From CAYOHP01 sp964403795 [NCBI: uncultured bacterium] (GTDB lineage: Bacteria; Muiribacteriota; UBA6191; CAZXTJ01), in contig CAYOHP010000002.1 in the NCBI GenBank assembly GCA_964403795.1, positions 49,430-113,429 of the forward strand: DNA of 64,000 bases. The letters are read 5' to 3'. Below are positions 57,838 to 64,000 of the stretch, piece after piece. The notes under the pieces were generated by a model. It saw only the letters and a program-made list of their open reading frames with translations. It was not told the origin of the DNA and ran no database searches. The translations under genes were made by a program, and so were the position numbers. How positions within the stretch are numbered: position 1 is the stretch's first letter; every line of letters begins with the position of its first letter.

Positions 57838-60510
57838 TTGTCCGACCGCTTGAAGCACCTCACCCAGCTCCTCGACAGCCAGGACCCCAAGGTCCGCCTG
57901 TACGCCCTGGACGAGGTGATCCGCAACGCCCACCGCCTCACCGAGGGCGAGCTGGCCGACGTGCTCGAACGCTGCACCGTCGACCAGGACCGGGTAGTCG
58001 CGCTCCGGGCCAGCGAGGGCCTCACCATCCTCGAGCAGCGCGGGTTCAAGCAGCTCCGGCGGGCCCGCAACCGACGTTCGACCCTCTCCGTCTCGCCCGA
58101 GAGCGACGAGGCCGACGGCAACGCCCTGGAAGCCGCCTACCGGATCCTGGACCTGGCGCTGCGAGGGCTCGGCGACCTGGCCGGGGACCTCAGCGTCTCC
58201 CGCGCCAACGCGGCCCTGGAGGCGCTCGGCGCCTTCCGCTACCCGGGAAGCCTGGGACCGCTGCTCAAGGCCCTCTCGCGGCGCGACACCGGCCAGGGCG
58301 CGGCCCGGGCCCTGGCGGGCTACCCCGAGGAGGCCTGTCTCCCGATCTTCAAGAAGCTGCTCCGGGCCCCGACCTATCCCGAGGCCCTGGCGGTCACCCT
58401 CTCGGTGTTCGGCGAGATCGAGGGTCCGGATTCGTTCCTGGTGCTGGAGCAGCATGCCGGCGACCCCGACGAGAAGGTCCGGGAGTCGGTGGCCATGGCG
58501 CTCGGGGGCCGTATCGAGCGGGGCGCCGAGGACATCCTGGTCAAGCTCCTCCGGGACCCCTCGCCCCGGGTGGTGCAGGCCGCGGTCACCTCGCTCGGAC
58601 TGGTGGGCGAGGGCAAGGCCGCCGAGCACCTGCATTCGCTCTTCCTCGACGTGGGCGACGTCCGGCTCCAGGCCGCGATCCTCACCGCCCTGGGCCTGAT
58701 CCACCGGGCCGAATCGGTCGACGTGATCGCCAAGGGCCTGCGCAGCCCCGACGGCCGGGTGCGGGCCAACGCCATCGAGGCCCTGTCGGGCTTCAATCTG
58801 CGCCCCCCCGAGGCGATCCGCTACCTCGATCCTGCCTTGAAGGACGAGAACAACAGGGCGGCCGGGAACGCCATCCTGGCGATCTATCCCTACGACAAGG
58901 ATCGCGCCGTGGCGATCCTCCAGAAGCTCCTCAAGGCCAAGGAGGCGCTCAAGCGCTCGACCGCTGCCTACATCATCGGGGAGCTCCAGGACCCGCTCCT
59001 GATGCAGGGTTTGATCACCATGATCAACACCGAGCAGGACCGGACCGTGCTCTCGTCCTCGCTCACCTCGATCGAGCGGATCCGCAACCCGGAGATGAAG
59101 GTCGGGATCTCCAAGCTCTGCCAGCACCCCAACGACCTGATCCGGGGCAAGGCGATCCAGATCTTCGCCGGCATGTCGGGCCTCTCCGAACTCAAGGTCC
59201 TGGAGAGCTTCTTCAAGAAGGAGTCGAGCCCCACGGTCCGGGCCACCATCGTCGCCGCCTTCGGGCATGTCTGCGACATGAACCACCTGAGCTTCGTGAA
59301 GACCAAGCTCCGGGATCCGGACGACCGGATCGTCGCCAACGCGGTCGAGGCGCTCGACCGGGTGGGATCGCTGGAGAACCAGGAGCTGATCGAACCCCTG
59401 CTCTCCCACCGCAGCACCCGGGTCCGCGCCAACGCCCTGATCGCGCTCTGGCACCAGGGGAACCTCCGGGCCGGGGACCGCCTGGCCGAGATGCTCGGCT
59501 CCAGCGAGGACGACGACCTGGCCAGTGCCCTCCACGCGGCCCACGCCTTCGCCAGCTCCATCTCGAGCATGGGCCTGAAGCGCTACCCGCTGCTGCGGAG
59601 CTCCCTCCAGAGCGCCTTCGAGCGCATGTCCTCCATGGGAGTCAACTCCTGGGACATGTTCCGCTCGACCCAGTTCTACCAGGACGTGATCCTCGAAGGC
59701 CCCCCCGAGGCCCCGACCGCCGAGGAGCTCTCCCAGGTCCCGGACGATCCCGCGGGAGCCGACGACGGAACCCTGGCCATGCGCATGGACAGCGCCATCC
59801 AGAGGGCGCCCGACCAACCGGGTGCAGCCGCCCCGGTCACGGAGTCCGCCGCCCGCACCGAAGCCGCCCTGGTGACCGGTCTGGGCGCGCTGCTGGCCGG
59901 CCAGCCCGCCAAGGCCCGCGAGGTCCTCGGTCGGGACCTCCCCCCCGGGCCGCTCGACGGGGTGCGGACCTATCTGGCTCGGCGCGCCGCCCAGGAGGAG
60001 GGAGTTCCCCCGGACGGGAGCGAGCTGGCCGACGACCCGGAGCTCCCCTTCCTGCCGCTCCACATCTCCCGGATCGAGCAGTCGCGCCGGAGCCATGACC
60101 TCGCCGGTTCCCTGGCCGGGTACTTCTCCATGTACCGGGCCCAGCTGGCGCTGCTGGAGAGCCTGATCGGGGTGGGCGAGCGGACGCTCGAATCGGGACA
60201 CGAGGCGGAGGCGGCCAAGATCGCCCGCGACCTGGCCCAGTGGCTGAAGACCGACAGCTCGGTCCACCGCAAGCTCGGCAACCTCTTCTTCGCCGAGAAG
60301 GACTACCCCGCTGCCTTCGACCACCTGCTGCGGGCCTGGGCCCACACCCCCGACGAACCGGACCTGGTGCTGCGCCTTGCCTCGGTGGCGGCCCGCATCG
60401 GCAAGAAGCGCCTGGCCAAGGCCATGGTCCAGATCCTGGTCGACAAGATGGATGCCCCCGACGAGCTCCGGGAGAAGGCTTCCGGCCTGGGCCGGATCCT
60501 GGAGTCCTGA
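57838..60510 (+). CDS. Large HEAT/TPR-repeat protein
   Basis: An 890-residue soluble protein starting at TTG 57838, five bases after GAGGGGG, which reads SDRLKHLTQLLDSQDPKVRLYALDEVI, a HEAT unit itself. HEAT repeats continue to about residue 590 (VRESVAMALGGRIERGAEDILV, VVQAAVTSLGLVGEGKAAEHLH, VRANAIEALSGFNLRPPEAIRYL, VRATIVAAFGHVCDMNHLSFV). An acidic linker follows, and the last 200 residues resemble TPR-like helical pairs (HRKLGNLFFAEKDYPAAFDHLLRAW). It has no signal peptide or membrane segment. It probably scaffolds a complex; the convergent neighbour is a Ser/Thr kinase. Confidence 0.86.
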   Translation: MSDRLKHLTQLLDSQDPKVRLYALDEVIRNAHRLTEGELADVLERCTVDQDRVVALRASEGLTILEQRGFKQLRRARNRRSTLSVSPESDEADGNALEAAYRILDLALRGLGDLAGDLSVSRANAALEALGAFRYPGSLGPLLKALSRRDTGQGAARALAGYPEEACLPIFKKLLRAPTYPEALAVTLSVFGEIEGPDSFLVLEQHAGDPDEKVRESVAMALGGRIERGAEDILVKLLRDPSPRVVQAAVTSLGLVGEGKAAEHLHSLFLDVGDVRLQAAILTALGLIHRAESVDVIAKGLRSPDGRVRANAIEALSGFNLRPPEAIRYLDPALKDENNRAAGNAILAIYPYDKDRAVAILQKLLKAKEALKRSTAAYIIGELQDPLLMQGLITMINTEQDRTVLSSSLTSIERIRNPEMKVGISKLCQHPNDLIRGKAIQIFAGMSGLSELKVLESFFKKESSPTVRATIVAAFGHVCDMNHLSFVKTKLRDPDDRIVANAVEALDRVGSLENQELIEPLLSHRSTRVRANALIALWHQGNLRAGDRLAEMLGSSEDDDLASALHAAHAFASSISSMGLKRYPLLRSSLQSAFERMSSMGVNSWDMFRSTQFYQDVILEGPPEAPTAEELSQVPDDPAGADDGTLAMRMDSAIQRAPDQPGAAAPVTESAARTEAALVTGLGALLAGQPAKAREVLGRDLPPGPLDGVRTYLARRAAQEEGVPPDGSELADDPELPFLPLHISRIEQSRRSHDLAGSLAGYFSMYRAQLALLESLIGVGERTLESGHEAEAAKIARDLAQWLKTDSSVHRKLGNLFFAEKDYPAAFDHLLRAWAHTPDEPDLVLRLASVAARIGKKRLAKAMVQILVDKMDAPDELREKASGLGRILES

Positions 60511-60525
60511 GGACGGGCTCCGGGC

Positions 60526-62673
60526 CTACCCCAGCTCCTCGACGACCTCGCCCCCGGGCGACGAAGGTCCCGCCCCACCCCCACCGGCACCCGAGCCACC
60601 GGTCGGCCCCGGGGCCGCGGCCTCTCCCGCCTTGCGGCTGGCGGCGTCCTCCATCACCAGCGGCAGCCAGACCGTGAACACGCCCGCCTGCTGGAAGCCG
60701 ACCTCGGCGCCCATGGCCTCGAACAGCAGGGCGGCCTTGACGTGCTCCCGCTCGATCCCGGCACCCTTGAGCTCGAGCTTGAAGCGCTCACCCTCGCGCT
60801 CCATGGTCGTGGTGACCTCGACCTCGGCGAGCACCGGCCTCCCCCCCATGATCAGGGCCGAGAGCGCAGCGGTCAGTTCGTCCCGCACCGCGGCCACATC
60901 GGGTGCCCCGAAGACCTGGATCTCCTTGGCCGGGAGCCGGAGCAGGACCGTGCCCTGGAGGTCGCGGTCGAGCTTCGAGAATACCGAGGTCGAGAGCTTC
61001 AGGGCGAAGGGCTCCAGGAAGACTTCGAGATCCTTCTGCAGTCGCCGGGTGCGCAGCGCGAAGGCGTCGATGGCATCGGTCGCGAGCGAGCGCACGAACT
61101 TGGCGAGGTCGTCCCGGAGGCTGCCGGTCTCCCGGGCCCAGGCCCGGGGATCGGCGCCGGGGGGAGGTCGCCCCGCGGTCCCGACCCGGCCGATCGATTC
61201 GTTCAGGGACCAGATCAGCATCTTCAGGTCCCGGACGTTGGACGACTCGGCCAGGTACTCCTTGCGCTCGGCCTCGGAGAGCGAGGCCAGGCCGCTGAAG
61301 AACCCGAGCAGCGACTTGACCACCCGGTCCCGGAGCACCAGGGTCTCGGACAGGAAGGCCACCGGTCCCTTGCGGGTCAGCTCACGGCGCAGCTGCCGGA
61401 CCATCTCGAGGGCCTCGGCCGCGCTCGCGATCCGGTTCTCGGGCTGGTTCTCCATCATCAGCTCGACCAACGACACCAGGGCGTCGGGGATCTCCCGGTC
61501 GAGCACCTCGCCAAGCCGCCCCACCAGCTTACGGCTCATCCGGTTGTCCCCCTGGAAGGCCTGGATCCCCGCCAGGCACTCGTAGAGGGTGACACCCAGC
61601 GAGAAGAGGTCCCCGCTCGGTCCGGTCTCCTCGCCCCGGAGCTGCTCGGGGGGCATGTAGCGCAGCGTCCCCATGACCTGCCCGGTCTGGGTGATCCGGG
61701 TGGCCTGGGTGTTCACGGCCAGGCCGAAATCGGTGAGCCTCGGCGTGCCGTCCCCGTCGAGCAGGATGTTCTCGGGCTTGATGTCGCGGTGCACCACCCC
61801 GCACTTGTGGACATGGACCAGCCCCGACAGCACCGCCTGGGCCAGGTCCAGGACCTCGGACACCGGCAGTTTCCCGGTCTGCTCGAGCCGGTGACCCAAC
61901 GACTGCCCGGTCACGAACTCCATCGTGTAGTAGGGGAGCGGCTTCTCCTCGACATCGAAGATCTTCACCACGTTGGGGTGCTCGAACTGGGAGAGCAGCT
62001 TGGCCTCCCGGAGGAACCGCTCCAGGGCCTGGCCTTCGTCGAGCAGGAAGGGCGAGAGCGCCTTCAGGGCCACCACCCGCTTGCGCCGCATGTCGAAGGC
62101 CTTGAAGACGAATCCCATCCCCCCCTTCCCGATCAGCTCCATGCCCCGGTACTTCGAGGCCAGGTGGCGGGGGATCGAGTTCGGGTCCAGGCCCAGGGCC
62201 ACCTCGGCGTCCGAGGAACTCTTGGTGGTGACCCGCTGCAACCGCATGCGGACGTCCGCGTAGTCGGCGTCTTGCTTCGAGATCTGCTTGTAGTGCTCGG
62301 TGGCGGCCTCGGTCCGCCCCACTGCCTCGAGCTTGCGGGCCAGGTCGTAGCGGGTCGGGATGTCCAGGTCCCGGGAAGGGAAGGCCTCGATCACCCGGTC
62401 CATGTCCGCCTCGCGGCCCACCCAGTAGAGCGCCTGGATGTAGGCCAGGTGAAGGTCGGTGGGCAGCGGGAGCTTCCCCCCCGACCAGGCCTCGATGGCC
62501 CGGATGGCGTCCTCGGGACGCCGGTTGGTCTCCACCATCCAGATCTTCACCTTGGCGAGGAGATCGACCTCGACCGACTTCCGCCTCCGCCGGCGGGCGA
62601 TCGCGAACATCGAAGCGACCAGCACGACGAGCAGGCACACCAGGATCGGGGTGGCCGCCGCTTCGGGAATCAC
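60526..62673 (-). CDS. Membrane Ser/Thr kinase with C-terminal histidine-kinase-like region
   Basis: A 715-residue protein. An N-terminal transmembrane helix (LVCLLVVLVASMFAIA then RRRRR) and a TPR-like region precede a complete Hanks kinase domain at about residues 172-440: GKGGMGFVFKA, VALKAL, HRDIKPENILL, DFGLAV, MPPEQL. The C-terminal 270 residues look like a degenerate histidine-kinase module: a long helical stretch (LAKFVRSLATDAIDAFALRTRRLQKDLE) followed by strands and helices arranged as in HATPase domains but without its glycine boxes. It ends in a Gly/Pro tail. The GTG start has TACGGT six bases upstream, so a leaderless transcript is likely. Convergent with the HEAT gene. Confidence 0.88.
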   Translation of the reverse strand: MIPEAAATPILVCLLVVLVASMFAIARRRRRKSVEVDLLAKVKIWMVETNRRPEDAIRAIEAWSGGKLPLPTDLHLAYIQALYWVGREADMDRVIEAFPSRDLDIPTRYDLARKLEAVGRTEAATEHYKQISKQDADYADVRMRLQRVTTKSSSDAEVALGLDPNSIPRHLASKYRGMELIGKGGMGFVFKAFDMRRKRVVALKALSPFLLDEGQALERFLREAKLLSQFEHPNVVKIFDVEEKPLPYYTMEFVTGQSLGHRLEQTGKLPVSEVLDLAQAVLSGLVHVHKCGVVHRDIKPENILLDGDGTPRLTDFGLAVNTQATRITQTGQVMGTLRYMPPEQLRGEETGPSGDLFSLGVTLYECLAGIQAFQGDNRMSRKLVGRLGEVLDREIPDALVSLVELMMENQPENRIASAAEALEMVRQLRRELTRKGPVAFLSETLVLRDRVVKSLLGFFSGLASLSEAERKEYLAESSNVRDLKMLIWSLNESIGRVGTAGRPPPGADPRAWARETGSLRDDLAKFVRSLATDAIDAFALRTRRLQKDLEVFLEPFALKLSTSVFSKLDRDLQGTVLLRLPAKEIQVFGAPDVAAVRDELTAALSALIMGGRPVLAEVEVTTTMEREGERFKLELKGAGIEREHVKAALLFEAMGAEVGFQQAGVFTVWLPLVMEDAASRKAGEAAAPGPTGGSGAGGGGAGPSSPGGEVVEELG

Positions 62674-62679
62674 TTCTCC

Positions 62680-62685
62680 ACCGTA
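62680..62685 (-). promoter_or_regulatory. Leaderless-type -10 box for the kinase at 60526-62673
   Basis: TACGGT on the minus strand (complement of 62680-62685) lies six bases before GTG 62673, inside the 15-base gap after the acyltransferase stop. Confidence 0.47.
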
Positions 62686-62688
62686 GCC

Positions 62689-63354
62689 TCAGCCCGCCGG
62701 GTTACCAAGCGGGTCGGCCTCCCGCCGGACCCGATCGGGGTCCAGGGCATCGATGGCGAGCTCGATTCTGCGGGTCGCCTCCGCCAGTTCCTCGCCCGAG
62801 GGCCGGTTGGACCGGAAGTCGAGCGGCACCGGGGGGCCGATGTGCACCGTCACCTCGCCGAGCCTCGGGAGGAGGGACCCGGGGGGCACCACCCGGGCCG
62901 TGCCCTCGAGGAAGACCGGGACCACCGGGACCCCGGTCCGGCTCGCCAGCATGGCCGCCCCGGGCTTGGCTTCGCCCCTCAGGTGCCCATCCGGGGAACG
63001 GGTCCCCTCCAGGAACACGACCAGGTTCCCCTGGTCCTCCTTCAGGGTCTTCAGGGCCCGGCGCAACGAACCGGCGTCCTGGCCGTCCCGCTTCACGTGG
63101 ATGTTCCCGACCATGCGGGAGATCCAACCTACGAAGGGGACCTTGGCGAGCTCCGCCTTGGCCAGGAAGATCACCGGCTCCGGGAGGTAGCCCCAGATCA
63201 GGGCCGGATCGATGTTGCTGCCGTGGTTCGAGACCACCAGGAAAGGGCGCTTCACGCCCTCGAGGTGTTCCGCGCCCCGGACCTTGGGGCGGATGAAGAA
63301 CAGGTTGAAGAGGATCCGGGCGAGGAGCCTCGCGAGCCGGTAGTGGGGCTCCAT
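62689..63354 (-). CDS. plsC: 1-acyl-sn-glycerol-3-phosphate acyltransferase (PlsC-like)
   Basis: A 221-residue acyltransferase of phospholipid synthesis. The four acyltransferase motifs are in order: NHGSNID with His44 and Asp49, AKAELAKVPFVGW, FLEGTRSPDG and VPVVPVFLEG. The N-terminus is hydrophobic (LARILFNLFFI). ATG 63354 is preferred over an upstream in-frame codon because the family sequence begins there and a TACCGT box (complement of 63362-63367) lies seven bases before it. The kinase follows after 15 bases. Confidence 0.92.
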   Translation of the reverse strand: MEPHYRLARLLARILFNLFFIRPKVRGAEHLEGVKRPFLVVSNHGSNIDPALIWGYLPEPVIFLAKAELAKVPFVGWISRMVGNIHVKRDGQDAGSLRRALKTLKEDQGNLVVFLEGTRSPDGHLRGEAKPGAAMLASRTGVPVVPVFLEGTARVVPPGSLLPRLGEVTVHIGPPVPLDFRSNRPSGEELAEATRRIELAIDALDPDRVRREADPLGNPAG

Positions 63355-63361
63355 GGCGGAG

Positions 63362-63367
63362 ACGGTA
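63362..63367 (-). promoter_or_regulatory. Leaderless-type -10 box for plsC
   Basis: TACCGT on the minus strand (complement of 63362-63367), seven bases before ATG 63354. Confidence 0.45.
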
Positions 63368-63415
63368 ACACCCGGACCGAGTGCCTTCAACCGGCCGCCG
63401 ATCCCGGTGCCGGGG

Positions 63416-63421
63416 TATCCT
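63416..63421 (+). promoter_or_regulatory. -10 box of peptide deformylase
   Basis: TATCCT at 63416-63421, 22 bases before ATG 63444. The intervening bases carry a GGAGG ribosome site. Confidence 0.45.
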
Positions 63422-63443
63422 CGGGGGCGAGGAGGCGCTCCCG

Positions 63444-64000
63444 ATGGCCATCCTGAAAGTCGCCCGCCTCGGCCACCCGGTCCTCAGGCGGGTCGCCGAG
63501 CCCTTCACCAAGGCGGAGATCACCTCCCGCGAGACCCGCCGTCTGGTCCAGGACATGCTGGAGACCATGGCCGAGTACGACGGCGCCGGCCTGGCCGCGC
63601 CCCAGGTGCACGTCTCCAAGCGCCTGCTGATCTACGGCGTCGAATCCAATCCGCGCTATCCCGATGCCGAGGAGGTACCGGTCACGGTGCTCTTCAACCC
63701 CGAGTGGAAGCGGCTCACCGACGAGACCGAGCTCGAGTGGGAAGGCTGCCTCTCGCTCCCCGGGCTGCGGGGCCAGGTCCGGCGCTACAACCGGATCCGG
63801 GTCGAGGCGCTCGACGAGGAGGCGCGCCCGCTCCATTTCGAGGCCGAGGCCTTCCACGCCAGGGTCTTCCAGCATGAGGTCGACCACCTCGACGGCGTGG
63901 TCTTCGTGGACCGCATGGAGTCCATGGACAGCCTCTGCTACCTCAAGGAGTGGCAGCGCTTCGTGCTCGGTCGGGGCGCGGCCTGCGAAGAGGGTGACGA
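63444..64000 (+). CDS. def: Peptide deformylase, 5' part
   Basis: At least 185 residues, open at the window end. It removes the formyl group from nascent proteins. All three catalytic motifs are present: GAGLAAPQV (residues 47-55), EGCLSLP with metal ligand Cys102, and QHEVDHLDG with His144, Glu145 and His148. ATG 63444 follows GGAGG by nine bases, and a TATCCT box lies just upstream. The C-terminal extension after the HEVDH motif (SLCYLKEWQRFV) is of usual length; no stop is reached before base 64000. Confidence 0.95.
   Translation, partial: MAILKVARLGHPVLRRVAEPFTKAEITSRETRRLVQDMLETMAEYDGAGLAAPQVHVSKRLLIYGVESNPRYPDAEEVPVTVLFNPEWKRLTDETELEWEGCLSLPGLRGQVRRYNRIRVEALDEEARPLHFEAEAFHARVFQHEVDHLDGVVFVDRMESMDSLCYLKEWQRFVLGRGAACEEGD

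Noticed and set aside
55353-60098. Rightward open frame of about 1580 codons across the VIT gene and the HEAT gene
   Set aside because: It crosses two real genes in the wrong frame, with low-complexity Arg/Gly/Pro composition; it is a product of high GC lowering stop frequency.
1-64000. Search for tRNA, rRNA, insertion sequences, integrases, phage or restriction genes
   Set aside because: None was recognised on either strand; composition is uniform, so the window looks like core chromosome rather than a mobile island.

Overview
The window is a 64 kb piece of a very GC-rich (about 70 %) bacterial chromosome, densely packed with about 50 genes on both strands. No rRNA, tRNA, CRISPR array, insertion sequence or phage gene was seen. 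The organism cannot be named from this stretch. Periplasmic or secreted proteins (Cu/Zn superoxide dismutase, alpha-2-macroglobulin, prepilin-like proteins, a DUF1800/DUF1501 pair, VIT/von Willebrand protein) fit a diderm bacterium of a deep-branching, planctomycete- or deinococcus-like lineage, and this is inference only. ATG, GTG and TTG starts are all used, and at least eleven gene pairs overlap by exactly four bases. Two promoter styles recur: TTGAC-type -35, 16-bp spacer and TAnnnT -10; and a lone TAnnnT box 6-7 bases before the start codon, which implies leaderless mRNAs.

Layout. 1-7 kb: tail of ettA, then a leftward operon of alpha-2-macroglobulin, glycosyltransferase and sodC. 7-10 kb: a hypothetical protein coupled to a HEAT-repeat protein. 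10-16 kb: purine-ureide catabolism (DUF6986 aldolase/malate-synthase-like protein, Rieske oxygenase, fused OHCU decarboxylase-HIU hydrolase, allantoicase, allantoinase). 16-22 kb: a secreted protein, a small protein, a TerB-like protein and proB-proA, followed by a leaderless 24-codon ORF. 22-28 kb: a prepilin-like protein with a giant alanine-rich coiled coil, a PHP metallohydrolase, a zinc-ribbon protein and two hypothetical proteins. 28-32 kb: a degenerate polyprenyl synthetase, a DUF393-DUF1800 fusion and a DUF1501 protein. 32-34 kb: three STAS paralogues interrupted by a pterin carbinolamine dehydratase. 34-42 kb: a beta-lactamase-fold protein and a leftward pseudopilin-like operon. 42-45 kb: two paralogous secreted proteins of unknown family flanking a third secreted protein. 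45-51 kb: a Ser/Thr kinase, then mec-cysO-moeZ-cysM (protein-thiocarboxylate cysteine synthesis) divergent from a 1-Cys peroxiredoxin. 51-58 kb: a four-gene, fully overlapping leftward operon (VIT/vWA, beta-propeller, TPR-DUF2135, Na+/Ca2+-type exchanger). 58-64 kb: a large HEAT-repeat protein, a second Ser/Thr kinase, a PlsC acyltransferase and the start of peptide deformylase.

How the parts work together. The ureide genes would take 5-hydroxyisourate through OHCU and allantoin to allantoate and ureidoglycolate, with the DUF6986 enzyme a candidate for handling the glyoxylate. The cys cluster would make cysteine from O-phosphoserine (or O-acetylserine) using sulfide carried as a thiocarboxylate on CysO, with Mec releasing the cysteine. 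Its CysO ends Gly-Gly-Arg-Pro rather than Gly-Gly, so a trimming step is predicted. ProB and ProA give the first two steps of proline synthesis. The pseudopilin operon and the separate coiled-coil prepilin suggest an unusual pilus or type II secretion-like surface apparatus whose motor and secretin genes lie elsewhere.
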